Positions 52,926 to 61,491 of a stretch of 64,000 nt of DNA are shown here, piece by piece. Source of the stretch: Methylosinus trichosporium OB3b. Its GTDB lineage: Bacteria > Pseudomonadota > Alphaproteobacteria > Rhizobiales > Beijerinckiaceae. Positions within the stretch are counted from its first letter, which is position 1; each line of letters opens with the position of its first letter. The stretch is taken from positions 4,240,001 through 4,304,000 of the forward strand of contig NZ_CP023737.1 of the NCBI RefSeq assembly GCF_002752655.1. The letters are read 5' to 3'. The translations under genes were made by a program, and so were the position numbers. The notes beneath the pieces were generated by a model. The model had not been told where the DNA came from. It searched no databases and was given only the letters and a program-made list of their open reading frames with translations.

Positions 52926-52961
52926 TAAAAAGAAAAGCGCCCCTCTCGGGGGAGGGGCGCT
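52926..52961 (-). terminator. Intrinsic terminator of the Tim44-like gene
   Basis: On the minus strand AGCGCCCCTC and GAGGGGCGCT form a ten-base-pair stem, followed by TTTTCTTTTT. It lies 20 bases after the stop of the Tim44-like gene. Confidence 0.9.
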
Positions 52962-52980
52962 CGATCTTCGAATGGGTGTC

Positions 52981-53958
52981 TCAGGTCGTCTGCTGAATGG
53001 CCGAGAGGCGCCAAGCCTCCGGGCCGCGTCCCGCCGGCCGGCGGAACGTCCAGACTTCGGTCGATTGCGTCGGCGTCGCGTCGCCTCGCACCACCCTGCC
53101 GGTGGCCCGTTCGACGAACTGGTCGACGAGCGAAAAGCGCATGGCGACAGTCGCATATTCGTCGCCGCCCTCGCGCCAGGCCTCGGCGAGATCGCCCTGC
53201 AGCAGCTTCACGCCGGAGATGCGATTGACCACCCCCTCGCGCGCGTTGGACTTGAGGTCCTCCGCGAAATAAGAGGCCATTTCAGGCGTCGTCAGCGCAT
53301 CGAGACGCGCCACATCCTCGCGGCTATAGGCCTCCTGAGTCTCGCCGAGCAGCCGCTCGAAAGCGGGAAAATCGGCCTGCGACAGAGAAATAGGGGCGCT
53401 GCGCTCCGGCGTCTGCGCGCCGCCGCCGCCGGGAAAGCCCATGAAGCCGAAGCCCGGGCCGCCCGGACGCGGGCCGGCGCCGCCGGTCCCGCCGAAGGCC
53501 CCGGCGAGCTTGCGGCCGGCGAACCACTGGAAGGCGAGGCGCGCCAGAAAGAAGATCAGCGCCAGCTGCAGCAGCAGGCCGATCATGGAGGCGAAGCCGC
53601 CGAGCCCGCCGCCGAGACCGTGGCCGGTCAGCATGCCGAAGAGGCCCGCGCCGAGCAGGCCGCCGGCGAGGCCGCCGAGCAGGCCGCGTCCAAAGGAGCC
53701 CATGCCGGGCGACGGAGCGGGATTGAAGGCGGGACGGTTCATTCCCTGAGCCTGCGGCGTCTCATAGGATCGCTGCATCGGCGCGGCCGGGCGCGGCGCG
53801 GTATTGGTGGCCGGCGGAGCCGAGAAGCTGCGCGAGCCGCGGCTGCCGGAGCTCATGCCGCCGCCCATCTTGGCCTCGCCGACCGCCGGCGCGAGCGCCA
53901 GCAGCGCGGCCAGAGCGAGCGCCGACAAGGATTTAAGGTGCGATGTCCGCAACGACAT
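52981..53958 (-). CDS. Tim44-like domain membrane protein
   Basis: A 325-residue protein. After a signal-like N-terminus (SLSALALAALLALAPAVGEA) comes a serine/proline-rich linker, then two glycine-rich hydrophobic segments near residues 85-150 (LLGGLAGGLLGAGLFGML and MIGLLLQLALIFFLARLA). The C-terminal 140 residues are a Tim44/MBA1-like fold (SQADFPAFERLLGETQEAYS, VNRISGVKLLQGDLAEAWRE). Bacterial relatives such as TimA are of unknown function. ATG 53958 follows GAGGAAAG. Confidence 0.85.
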   Translation of the reverse strand: MSLRTSHLKSLSALALAALLALAPAVGEAKMGGGMSSGSRGSRSFSAPPATNTAPRPAAPMQRSYETPQAQGMNRPAFNPAPSPGMGSFGRGLLGGLAGGLLGAGLFGMLTGHGLGGGLGGFASMIGLLLQLALIFFLARLAFQWFAGRKLAGAFGGTGGAGPRPGGPGFGFMGFPGGGGAQTPERSAPISLSQADFPAFERLLGETQEAYSREDVARLDALTTPEMASYFAEDLKSNAREGVVNRISGVKLLQGDLAEAWREGGDEYATVAMRFSLVDQFVERATGRVVRGDATPTQSTEVWTFRRPAGRGPEAWRLSAIQQTT

Positions 53959-54078
53959 GTCTTTCCTCGAACGTGGGGCCCGCGGCGCGGAATCGCTCGG
54001 GCGCGTCATATATAGGAATGCGTAGCCGCAGAGGCAAAGAGCCGATGGCTAAAAATCGAACGGAAGGATAGCGAAGCC

Positions 54079-54630
54079 TTGACGCCTACACTGACATTCG
54101 TGGTCGCGGCGGCGCGCAACGGCGTGATCGGGGCGAGGGGGCGGACCCCCTGGCGGCTGCCGACCGATCTGAAGCGGTTCCGCGAGCTCACCTGGGGGAA
54201 GCCTCTGCTGATGGGGCGGCGCACCTTCGATTCGATCGGCCGTCTCCTGCCCGGGCGCGAGACTCTCGTGCTCTCGCGCGATCCGTCCTTCCATCCGGCG
54301 GGCGCCCATGTGGCGCGCACGCCGCAGGAGGCGCTGCGTCATGCCGAATCATTGGCGCTGGCGATGGGCGCGCAGGAGGCCGCCGTGGCCGGCGGCGCCG
54401 AGATTTTCGCGGCCTTTCTGCCTCTGGCCGATGTGATTCATCTGACCGAGGTGGCGCTGACGGTCGAGGGCGACGCGATTTTTCCCGCGCTCGATCCCCG
54501 CGAGTGGCGCGAGACGGAGCGCCTCACCCCGCCGCGCGCCGCCGAGGACGAGGCGGATTGCGCCTTCGTGCGGCTCGAGCGAACGAGTGGCCGAGAAGCG
54601 CAAACAGCTGTTGCAGGCGAAGAAGCGTGA
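54079..54630 (+). CDS. folA: Dihydrofolate reductase
   Basis: A 183-residue enzyme regenerating tetrahydrofolate with NADPH. VVAAARNGVIGARGRTPWRL holds the Met20-like loop; LPTDLKRFRELTWGKPLLMG carries the acidic substrate-binding residue D30 region; GRRTFDSIGRLLPGR and GGAEIFAAFLPLAD bind NADPH. The start is TTG 54079 with GGAAGG upstream. thyA, its usual partner, is not adjacent. The promoter of the following tRNA gene overlaps its last codons. Confidence 0.93.
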   Translation: MTPTLTFVVAAARNGVIGARGRTPWRLPTDLKRFRELTWGKPLLMGRRTFDSIGRLLPGRETLVLSRDPSFHPAGAHVARTPQEALRHAESLALAMGAQEAAVAGGAEIFAAFLPLADVIHLTEVALTVEGDAIFPALDPREWRETERLTPPRAAEDEADCAFVRLERTSGREAQTAVAGEEA

Positions 54631-54639
54631 AGCTATAAG
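54611..54639 (+). promoter_or_regulatory. Promoter of tRNA-Pro(CGG)
   Basis: TTGCAG (54611-54616) and TATAAG (54634-54639) are 17 bases apart. The -35 box lies within the last codons of folA. The -10 box and spacing equal those of the tRNA-Pro(GGG) promoter. Confidence 0.7.
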
Positions 54640-54674
54640 CCCGTCACCAGCGGCGGCCGATACGGCCCGCCTGT

Positions 54675-54751
54675 CGGAGTGTAGCGCAGCCTGGTAGCGC
54701 ACCTCGTTCGGGACGAGGGGGTCGGAGGTTCGAATCCTCTCACTCCGACCA
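54675..54751 (+). tRNA. tRNA-Pro, anticodon CGG
   Basis: A complete 77-base tRNA with encoded CCA. CGGAGTG pairs with CACTCCG in the acceptor stem; the anticodon stem CCTCG/CGAGG holds loop TTCGGGA with anticodon CGG. The T arm is GGAGGTTCGAATCCTC. It reads the CCG codon, the main proline codon in this GC-rich genome. Confidence 0.95.
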
Positions 54752-54891
54752 TTTCCATTCAGCTCAGCTCTTACTTTCGGTGCCGGCGATGGCGGCGCGG
54801 GCCTGACGTCAGCTCACCGAAAGCCTGATCGCGCGCTGGACGCGAAGGCGTAGCCGAGCCATATTTCAAAGCGCTCGGGAAAGGATACGTG

Positions 54892-55167
54892 ATGAGCGCG
54901 GTCGCATTCGACACCCTGAAATTCGCCCGCAAGCTCGAGGCCGGCGGATTCACGCAGGCCCAGGCGACCGCGGCCGCAGAAGCTTTCGCCGACGCCACGA
55001 GCCAGGAGCTCGCGACGAAGTCCGACCTCGCCGCGACGAAGGCCGAATTGAAGGCCGACATCGAGCTCGTGAAGCGCGATCTCAAAATCTGGTTCGGCTC
55101 GGTCATGGTCGTCGCCGTCGGCGTGATCCTCGCCGCGATCCGTTATCTGCCCGCCGGCCATCCCTAA
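54892..55167 (+). CDS. DUF1640/CCDC90-like small coiled-coil membrane protein
   Basis: A 91-residue protein with the same plan as those at 24079 and 33601: KLEAGGFTQAQATAAAEAFA, then ELATKSDLAATKAELKADIE, then one membrane helix (WFGSVMVVAVGVILAAI). ATG 54892 follows AAGGA by seven bases. The dCTP deaminase gene follows after two bases, so the two may be co-transcribed. Function unknown. Confidence 0.75.
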   Translation: MSAVAFDTLKFARKLEAGGFTQAQATAAAEAFADATSQELATKSDLAATKAELKADIELVKRDLKIWFGSVMVVAVGVILAAIRYLPAGHP

Positions 55168-55169
55168 AG

Positions 55170-56276
55170 ATGGCCGATCCCGCTTCTTTCGGCGTGCTCT
55201 CCTGCGAGCAGATCGCCGAGCTGACCGCCGCCGGCGCTATTGTCTCCACTCGGCCGATCGAGGACGGCCAGCGCCAGCCGGCGAGCCTCGATCTGCGGCT
55301 CGGGCCCAAGGCCTATCGCGTGCGCGCCAGCTTTCTGCCGGGCAAGGGCCGCAGCGTCGAGGCGCTGCTCGCCGAGCTCTCCTATGACGAGATTGCGCTC
55401 GGCGGCCGCGGCGCCGTGCTCGAGCGCGGCTGCGTCTATGTGATCCCATTGCAGGAGAGCCTCGCTCTGCCCGCCGATGTCGCAGCCGTCGCCAATCCCA
55501 AGAGCTCGACCGGCCGGCTCGACATCTTCACGCGCCTCATCACCGACGACACCGAAATTTTCGATCATGTCGCCGCCGGCTATGAGGGCCGTCTCTACGC
55601 GGAGGTGTCGCCGCGCAGCTTCAGCGTGCGCGTGCACGAGGGCTCGCGGCTCGATCAGATGCGCTTTCGCCGCCGGGGCGCCGCCGATCTCCTGCTCGCC
55701 GACGCGGCTCTCGCCGCCGAGCATGCGCGCGCGCCGCTCGTCGACGGAGATCTCACCTTGCGCGACGGCGTGATCCTGCGCGTCGCGCTCGATGGTCTGG
55801 CGGGAGACGTCGTCGGCTATCGCGCGCAGAAGCACGCCGACGTCATCGACGTCGATCTCGTCGATCATTATGCGATCGAGGACTATTGGGAGCGGTTGCC
55901 GCTGCGCGCGAGCCGCAAGCTCATTCTCGATCCGGACGAGTTCTACATTCTCGCCTCGCGCGAACGGCTGCGCATCCCCGCGCATCTTTCGGCCGAGATG
56001 ATGGCGATCGATCCGGCGATGGGCGAGTTCCGGGTGCATTACGCCGGCTTCTTCGATCCCGGCTTCGGCTGCGCCGCGCAAGGGCGGCCGGGAAGCCGCG
56101 CCGTGCTCGAGGTGCGCAGCCATGACGTGCCTTTCATTCTCGAGGACGGGCAGGTGATCGGCCGCCTCGTCTACGAGCCGATGTCGGCGGAGCCGAAGCT
56201 CGTCTATGGCGAGGTCGGCGGCTCCAACTACCAGGGCCAGGACCTGAAGCTCTCCAAACATTTCAAGGCGCCGTGA
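55170..56276 (+). CDS. dcd: 2'-deoxycytidine 5'-triphosphate deaminase (DCD, two-domain type)
   Basis: A 368-residue enzyme with two dUTPase-like domains in one chain, about twice the length of E. coli Dcd. The first domain has RQPASLDLRLGPKAYRVRA and VANPKSSTGRLDIFTRLITD with the catalytic SSTGR element; the second has YAGFFDPGFGCAAQGRPGSR and EVRSHDVPFILEDGQ. It supplies dUTP for thymidylate synthesis. It lies two bases after a DUF1640-like gene. The double form is common in alphaproteobacteria. Confidence 0.9.
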   Translation: MADPASFGVLSCEQIAELTAAGAIVSTRPIEDGQRQPASLDLRLGPKAYRVRASFLPGKGRSVEALLAELSYDEIALGGRGAVLERGCVYVIPLQESLALPADVAAVANPKSSTGRLDIFTRLITDDTEIFDHVAAGYEGRLYAEVSPRSFSVRVHEGSRLDQMRFRRRGAADLLLADAALAAEHARAPLVDGDLTLRDGVILRVALDGLAGDVVGYRAQKHADVIDVDLVDHYAIEDYWERLPLRASRKLILDPDEFYILASRERLRIPAHLSAEMMAIDPAMGEFRVHYAGFFDPGFGCAAQGRPGSRAVLEVRSHDVPFILEDGQVIGRLVYEPMSAEPKLVYGEVGGSNYQGQDLKLSKHFKAP

Positions 56277-56387
56277 GCCGCGGCGACGGGCCGCGTCGAC
56301 CTTTGTCGGAAAACGGCAATAATCCGGTGAGATGAGAGACGCTGGCCGCGGCGGGCGATATATTTCGGCGGGCTTCCGGAGCAGGGC

Positions 56388-57521
56388 ATGGGCGAAGGCG
56401 CGCGCGTTCCCGCGATCATCGACGAGACGGGCCTGCAGGCGTTGCTCGGCGCACTGCGCGCGCGCGGCTATTCTCTGCTCGGGCCGAGCCTGCGCGACGG
56501 AGCGATCGTCTATGACGAGATCGCCGATGTCGCCGATCTGCCGCGCGGCTGCGGCGACGAGCAGGACGGCGGCCATTATCGCGTCACGCAGCGCGGCGAC
56601 GACGCTCTGTTCGGCTATGCCGTCGGCCCGCAATCCTGGAAGCGCTTTCTGCACCCGCCGGTGCTGCGCCTGTGGCGCGCGCGGCGCGAGGGCGACGAAT
56701 TGCGCGTCGAGGCTGAGCCCGAAGGAAGTGAAAAATACGCCTTCATCGGCGCGCGCTCCTGCGAGCTGCACGCCATCGCCATTCAGGACCGCGTGCTGAT
56801 CGGCGGCGAGCATGTCGATCCGCATTATCGCGCGCGGCGTGAAAACATCTTCGTCGTCGCCGTCAATTGCGGCGTCGCCGGCGGCGCCTGCTTCTGCGTG
56901 TCGATGAAGACGGGACCGAAGGCGACATCGGGCTATGATCTCGCGCTGACGGAGCTGATCGGCGACGATCATCGCTTTCTCGTCGAGATCGGAACCGAGG
57001 ATGGCGGGGAGCTGCTCGGCGCCCTGGCGCATCGCGACGCGAGCGCGAGCGAGATCGCCGCGGCGGAGGCCGTCGTCGCGCAGACGGCGGCGAATATGGG
57101 CCGCTCGATGCAGCCCGATGTGGCGTCGCTGCTCGCGCGCAATCTCGAGCATGAGCGCTGGGACGAGGCAGCGTCGCGCTGCCTCTCCTGCACCAATTGC
57201 ACCATGGTTTGTCCGACCTGCTTCTGCACCTCGGTCGAGGATGCGAGCGATCTCTTCGGCGCCGAAAGCTCGCGCTCGCGGCGCTGGGACTCCTGCTTCA
57301 CCATGGATTTTTCCTATATTCACGGCGGCAGCGTGCGCAGCAGCGGCAAGTCGCGCTATCGCCAATGGATGACGCATAAGCTCTCGACTTGGCACGATCA
57401 GTTCGGCACGACCGGCTGCGTCGGCTGCGGGCGCTGCATCGTCTGGTGTCCGGTCGGCATCGACATTACGGAGGAGGCGCGCGCCATCGCCGAGAGCGAG
57501 ACGAAAGGAGGCGCGACATGA
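56388..57521 (+). CDS. Hydrogenase Fe-S subunit (HyhB/AsrA-like, 4Fe-4S)
   Basis: A 377-residue electron-transfer subunit of a group 3b NiFe hydrogenase. The N-terminal 250 residues resemble the sulfhydrogenase beta/anaerobic sulfite reductase A family ([35 protein letters not shown]). Two 4Fe-4S motifs follow, [14 protein letters not shown] near residue 265 and [12 protein letters not shown] near 344. It should relay electrons between the NiFe core and the flavin subunit. It opens a five-gene operon and overlaps the next gene as ATGA. Confidence 0.88.
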   Translation: MGEGARVPAIIDETGLQALLGALRARGYSLLGPSLRDGAIVYDEIADVADLPRGCGDEQDGGHYRVTQRGDDALFGYAVGPQSWKRFLHPPVLRLWRARREGDELRVEAEPEGSEKYAFIGARSCELHAIAIQDRVLIGGEHVDPHYRARRENIFVVAVNCGVAGGACFCVSMKTGPKATSGYDLALTELIGDDHRFLVEIGTEDGGELLGALAHRDASASEIAAAEAVVAQTAANMGRSMQPDVASLLARNLEHERWDEAASRCLSCTNCTMVCPTCFCTSVEDASDLFGAESSRSRRWDSCFTMDFSYIHGGSVRSSGKSRYRQWMTHKLSTWHDQFGTTGCVGCGRCIVWCPVGIDITEEARAIAESETKGGAT

Positions 57522-57982
57522 TCGAGGGTCTCGAACATATCGTCGCGGCGCATGCGTTCTTCGCCGGCCTGGAGCCGTCCCTTGTCGCGCTCGTTTCCGG
57601 CTGCGCCAAGAATGCGCGTTTTGAAGCCGGCAAATATCTGTTCCGCGAAGGCGAGAGCGCCGATTGGTTCTATCTGCTGCGCGAGGGCCGCGTGGCGCTG
57701 GAGCTGCGCGATCCGGCGCGCGGCGCCGTGACGCTGCAGACCCTCGGCCCGGGCGAGGTTTGCGGCCTCTCCTGGCTGGCGCCGCCCTATCGCTGGAGCT
57801 ATGACGCGCGCGCGCTCGACAACGCGCGCGCCATCGCCATCGACGCCGCCTGCCTGCGCCGCAAGAGCGAGGCCGATCCGCGCTTCGGCTATGAGATGAT
57901 GAAGCGCTTCATGCCGCCGCTGATCGAACGTCTGCAGGCGACGCGGTTGCAGATGATCGACATCTATGGCGCCCATGGCTGA
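57518..57982 (+). CDS. Cyclic nucleotide-binding domain protein within the hydrogenase operon
   Basis: A 154-residue single-domain protein of the cNMP-binding/CRP fold ([48 protein letters not shown]). There is no DNA-binding helix-turn-helix after the C-helix ([20 protein letters not shown]), so it is not a classical regulator. It overlaps the Fe-S subunit by four bases and the flavin subunit by about 17, so it is translated with the enzyme. An allosteric or assembly role in the complex is the simplest idea; the ligand is unknown. Confidence 0.82.
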   Translation: MIEGLEHIVAAHAFFAGLEPSLVALVSGCAKNARFEAGKYLFREGESADWFYLLREGRVALELRDPARGAVTLQTLGPGEVCGLSWLAPPYRWSYDARALDNARAIAIDAACLRRKSEADPRFGYEMMKRFMPPLIERLQATRLQMIDIYGAHG

Positions 57983-58796
57983 CCACGATCCGATGATTCC
58001 GCGCGTCGCGCATGTGCGCAGGAAGCAGCGCGAGCTCGTTGATGTGGCGACGTTGGAGATCGACGCCGGAGAGTTTTTCTTCGCGCCCGGCCAGTTCAAC
58101 ATGCTCACCGTCTTCGGCGTCGGCGAGGCGGCGATCAGCGTCAGCGGCGATCCCGCCGATCCGTCGCGGCTCGTTCATACGATCCGCGCCGTCGGCGCCG
58201 TGTCGCGCGCGCTCACCGAGCTTTCTGTCGGCGAGCCGATCGGCTTGCGCGGCCCCTTCGGCCGCGGCTGGCCGATGGATGAGGCGCGCGGACGCGACGT
58301 CATCGTCGTCGCCGGCGGACTCGGCCTCGCGCCTTTGCGTCCGGCGCTCTATCGCCTCTTCGCGGAGCGCGAGAATTATGGCCGCGTCATTCTGCTCTAT
58401 GGCGCGCGCAGTCCGCAGGACATCCTCTTTCGCGACGAGCTCGAGCAATGGCGCGGGCGGCTCGACGCCGAGGTGGAGGCGACGGTCGATCATGCGCGCG
58501 GCGATTGGCGCGGCAATGTCGGCGTGGTGACGAAGCTCATCGCGCGCGCCGTTTTCGATGCGCCGAACGCGCTCGCCATGCTGTGCGGGCCGGAGATCAT
58601 GATGCGCTTCGTCGCCGATGCGCTCGGCGACAGAGGCGTGGCGCCGGAGCGCATCCATCTCTCCATGGAGCGCAGTATGAAATGCGCGATCGGCTGGTGC
58701 GGCCATTGCCAGTTCGGACCGGTGTTCATCTGCCGCGACGGGCCGGTGTTCACCTATGCGCAATTGCGTGGCCTGCTGGCGACGAAGGAATTGTGA
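57966..58796 (+). CDS. Hydrogenase FAD/NAD(P)-binding subunit (HyhG-like)
   Basis: A 276-residue diaphorase subunit. The FAD part ([20 protein letters not shown]) and NAD(P) part ([20 protein letters not shown]) form a ferredoxin-reductase fold. The C-terminal cysteines in [19 protein letters not shown] bind a 2Fe-2S cluster, as in dihydroorotate dehydrogenase PyrK. It should connect the hydrogenase to NAD(P). ATG 57975 is an alternative start that shortens the overlap with the preceding gene. Confidence 0.9.
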   Translation: MAPMADHDPMIPRVAHVRRKQRELVDVATLEIDAGEFFFAPGQFNMLTVFGVGEAAISVSGDPADPSRLVHTIRAVGAVSRALTELSVGEPIGLRGPFGRGWPMDEARGRDVIVVAGGLGLAPLRPALYRLFAERENYGRVILLYGARSPQDILFRDELEQWRGRLDAEVEATVDHARGDWRGNVGVVTKLIARAVFDAPNALAMLCGPEIMMRFVADALGDRGVAPERIHLSMERSMKCAIGWCGHCQFGPVFICRDGPVFTYAQLRGLLATKEL

Positions 58797-58799
58797 GCG

Positions 58800-59582
58800 A
58801 TGAGCGCGGAAAAGCACAGGCCGCGGCTCGCGGTGTGGAAATTCGCCTCCTGCGACGGCTGTCAGCTGACGCTGCTCGATTGCGAGGACGAGCTGCTCGC
58901 CGTGGCGCAGGCGCTCGACATCGCTTACTTTCCCGAGGCCACGCGCGCGCCCATTCGCGGCAATTACGATGTCTCGCTGGTCGAAGGATCGATCACGACG
59001 CCGCATGACGCGGAGCGCATACAGGATGTGCGGTGCCGCTCGCGCAGCCTCGTCACCATCGGCGCCTGCGCGACATCGGGCGGCGTGCAGGCGCTGCGCA
59101 ATTTCGCCGATGTGAAGGACTATGCGTCGATCGTCTATGCGCGTCCCGATTATATTCATACGCTCGCGACATCGACGCCGATCGCCGATCATGTGAAGGT
59201 CGATTTCGAATTGCGCGGTTGCCCGATCGACAAGGGCCGGCTGATCGAGGTGATCTCGGCCTTTCTCATCGGCCGCAAGCCGGCGGCGCCGGCGCATAGC
59301 GTCTGCCTGCAATGCAAGCTGAAGGGCAATGTCTGCGTGATGGTCGCGCATGGAACGCCCTGCCTCGGCCCCGTCACCCATGACGGCTGCGGGGCGCTCT
59401 GTCCCTCTTATGATCGCGGCTGCTACGGTTGCTTCGGCCCCATGGAGACGCCGAACGCGCCGTCGCTGAGCGGCAGGCTCGCGCAGCTCGGCATGGACGA
59501 GCGCGATCTGCGGCGCATCTATCGCAGCTTCAACGCCAATGCCGAGCCCTTCCGCACGGAGAGCGAGCGCCATGGGAAGTAG
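58800..59582 (+). CDS. NiFe hydrogenase small subunit (group 3b type)
   Basis: A 260-residue subunit carrying the proximal and other Fe-S clusters. Cluster ligands are in [39 protein letters not shown] and [14 protein letters not shown]. There is no twin-arginine signal, so the enzyme stays in the cytoplasm, consistent with a group 3 enzyme. The start follows the flavin subunit by three bases; its stop overlaps the large subunit start by 11 bases. Confidence 0.93.
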   Translation: MSAEKHRPRLAVWKFASCDGCQLTLLDCEDELLAVAQALDIAYFPEATRAPIRGNYDVSLVEGSITTPHDAERIQDVRCRSRSLVTIGACATSGGVQALRNFADVKDYASIVYARPDYIHTLATSTPIADHVKVDFELRGCPIDKGRLIEVISAFLIGRKPAAPAHSVCLQCKLKGNVCVMVAHGTPCLGPVTHDGCGALCPSYDRGCYGCFGPMETPNAPSLSGRLAQLGMDERDLRRIYRSFNANAEPFRTESERHGK

Positions 59583-60864
59583 GACCATAAAGGTCGGCGC
59601 GCTCGCCCGCGTCGAAGGGGAGGGCGGGCTCGAGATCGTCATTCGCGACGGCGAGGTGAAGAGCGCGGCGCTGAACATCTTCGAGCCGCCGCGCTTCTTC
59701 GAGGCGCTGCTGCGCGGACGCGGCTTCGCCGAGGCGCCCGACATCACCGCGCGCATTTGCGGCATCTGCCCGGTCGCCTATCAGATGAGCGCGGTCCATG
59801 CGATCGAGACTGCGCTCGGAGTCGAGGTCAGCGGTCCGCTCGCCGATCTGCGCCGGCTGCTCTATTGCGGCGAATGGATCGAAAGCCATATGCTGCATGT
59901 GCATATGCTGCATGCGCCTGACTTTCTCGGCTATGCCGGCGGCGTCGAGATGGCGCGCGATCATGGCGACGTCGTGCGGCGCGGCCTCGCGATCAAGAAG
60001 GTCGGCAACGAGATCATGACGCTCGTTGGCGGCCGCGAGATCCACCCGATCAATGTCCGCGTCGGCGGATTCTATCGCGCGCCGCGTAAGCGCGAGCTGG
60101 CGACGCTCGTCGAGAAGCTCGAGCGCGCGCGCGATGCCGCGCGCGAGGTCGTGCGCTTTGTCGCAGGCCTCGATTTCCCCGAGTGCGAGCGCGATTACAC
60201 TTTCGTTTCGTTGCGTCATCCGGGCGAATATCCGTTCACGCGCGGGCGCATCGTCTCCAGTCGCGGTCTCGACATCGACGCATCGCAATTCGACGCGCAT
60301 TTCGAGGAATTTCATGTGCAGCGCTCGACGGCGCTGCATGCGCGCATGCGTCACGACGGCGCGCCCTATCTCGTCGGTCCGCTGGCGCGCTATGCGCTGA
60401 ACTTCGACGCTCTGTCGCCCCTCGCGCAGGAGGCCGCGCGCGAGGCGGGCCTCGGACCCGTCTGCGCCAATCCCTATAAGAGCATCATCGTGCGATCGGT
60501 GGAGACGCTCTATGCGCTCGATGAAGCGCTGCGCATCATCGCGCGCTATGAGGAGCCGGATCGTCCCTTCATCGTCATCGAGCCGCGCGCCGGCGAAGGC
60601 GCGGCGGCGACCGAGGCGCCGCGCGGCATGTTGCATCATCGCTATCGGCTCGCCGCGGATGGCGTGATCGCCGACGCCGTCATCACGCCGCCGACCTCGC
60701 AGAATCAGAGCATGATCGAGAAGGATCTGCAGAGCCTCGTCGCGGGCTTCCTGCATTTGCCGGAAGAGGAGCTGCGCCATCGCTGCGAGCAGACGGTGCG
60801 CAATTTCGATCCCTGCATCTCCTGCTCGACGCATTTTCTGCGGCTCGACGTGGATCGCGGCTGA
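59572..60864 (+). CDS. NiFe hydrogenase large subunit (group 3b type)
   Basis: A 430-residue catalytic subunit. The nickel site is complete: L1 motif [14 protein letters not shown] near residue 63 and L2 motif DPCISCSTH near residue 415. A nine-residue tail (FLRLDVDRG) follows the final histidine, the expected substrate of a maturation protease encoded just downstream. NADP(H)-linked bidirectional H2 turnover is known for group 3b. hyp accessory genes are not in the window. Confidence 0.93.
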   Translation: MGSRTIKVGALARVEGEGGLEIVIRDGEVKSAALNIFEPPRFFEALLRGRGFAEAPDITARICGICPVAYQMSAVHAIETALGVEVSGPLADLRRLLYCGEWIESHMLHVHMLHAPDFLGYAGGVEMARDHGDVVRRGLAIKKVGNEIMTLVGGREIHPINVRVGGFYRAPRKRELATLVEKLERARDAAREVVRFVAGLDFPECERDYTFVSLRHPGEYPFTRGRIVSSRGLDIDASQFDAHFEEFHVQRSTALHARMRHDGAPYLVGPLARYALNFDALSPLAQEAAREAGLGPVCANPYKSIIVRSVETLYALDEALRIIARYEEPDRPFIVIEPRAGEGAAATEAPRGMLHHRYRLAADGVIADAVITPPTSQNQSMIEKDLQSLVAGFLHLPEEELRHRCEQTVRNFDPCISCSTHFLRLDVDRG

Positions 60865-60888
60865 GATAGGCGTCTTCATGCGCAGGGC

Positions 60889-60970
60889 CGTCATTGCGAG
60901 GAGTGCAGCGACGAAGCAATCCAGGGGCCGCCCCACGGCTCTGGATCGCTTCGCTGCGCTCGCGATGACG
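60889..60970. repeat. Inverted repeat pair, family D
   Basis: CGTCATTGCGAG...GAAGCAATCCA faces TGGATCGCTTCG...CTCGCGATGACG across a GC-rich centre. It separates the large subunit gene from the protease gene. Confidence 0.88.
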
Positions 60971-60984
60971 GAGAGGCGCGTGAG

Positions 60985-61434
60985 ATGACGCGCGTCGTCA
61001 TCGGCGTCGGCAATCCCGATTGCGGCGACGACGCCGTCGGCCGGCGCGCGGCGGCGCTGATGCGGGTCGCCGCGCCGCCGCGCGTCGAGATCATCGAGCG
61101 GGACGGCGAGACGACGGCGCTGCTCGCGGCGATGAACGGCGCCGAGCTGGCGATCTTCATCGACGCCTGTGTCTCGGGCGCTGCGCCCGGCGCCGTGCGG
61201 CGCTTCGACGTCGCGCGCGCGCCGCTGCCACAGAGCGAATTTGCCGCCTCGAGCCATGGTCTCGGTCTCGCGACGGCGATCGAGCTCGCGCGCGCGCTCG
61301 GCGACTTGCCGCGCGTCTGCATTGTCTATGCGATCGAGGGCGAGAGCTTCGCGCAGGGCGCCCCGCTGTCGCGCGCGGCGGAGGCGGGCGCGATCGAGGC
61401 GGCTCGGCTGGCGCTCGCTGAATTGCGAGCCTGA
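60985..61434 (+). CDS. Hydrogenase maturation protease (HyaD/HycI family)
   Basis: A 149-residue endopeptidase that removes the C-terminal tail of the large subunit after nickel insertion. GVGNPDCGDDAVGRRAA opens it with the metal-binding aspartate/glutamate; the central IDACVSGAAPGAV and SSHGLGLATAIELA carry the second acidic residue and the conserved histidine. It is 120 bases after the large subunit gene. Its final codons and stop lie inside a family E palindrome. Confidence 0.9.
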   Translation: MTRVVIGVGNPDCGDDAVGRRAAALMRVAAPPRVEIIERDGETTALLAAMNGAELAIFIDACVSGAAPGAVRRFDVARAPLPQSEFAASSHGLGLATAIELARALGDLPRVCIVYAIEGESFAQGAPLSRAAEAGAIEAARLALAELRA

Positions 61435-61484
61435 AGGCTCGCGGTCCAAGGCGCGCATCCTGGACCGCGAGCCTTCAGGCTCGC
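61425..61484. repeat. Inverted repeat pair, family E
   Basis: GCGAGCCTGAAGGCTCGCGG and CCGCGAGCCTTCAGGCTCGC are separated by TCCAAGGCGCGCATCCTGGA. The left arm contains the stop codon of the maturation protease gene (61432-61434). It lies between convergent genes and could terminate both. Confidence 0.9.
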
Positions 61485-61491
61485 AACTCGC

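Noticed and set aside
55164..57395. 743-codon minus-strand frame across dcd and the hydrogenase Fe-S gene
   Set aside because: The plus strand encodes clear enzymes with intact motifs; this is a shadow frame.
57518..57982. cNMP-binding protein as a CRP/FNR transcription factor of the hydrogenase operon
   Set aside because: The chain ends after the C-helix without a helix-turn-helix, so DNA binding is unlikely.
59530..61458. 642-codon minus-strand frame opposite the hydrogenase large subunit
   Set aside because: The nickel-site motifs and operon structure on the plus strand are decisive.
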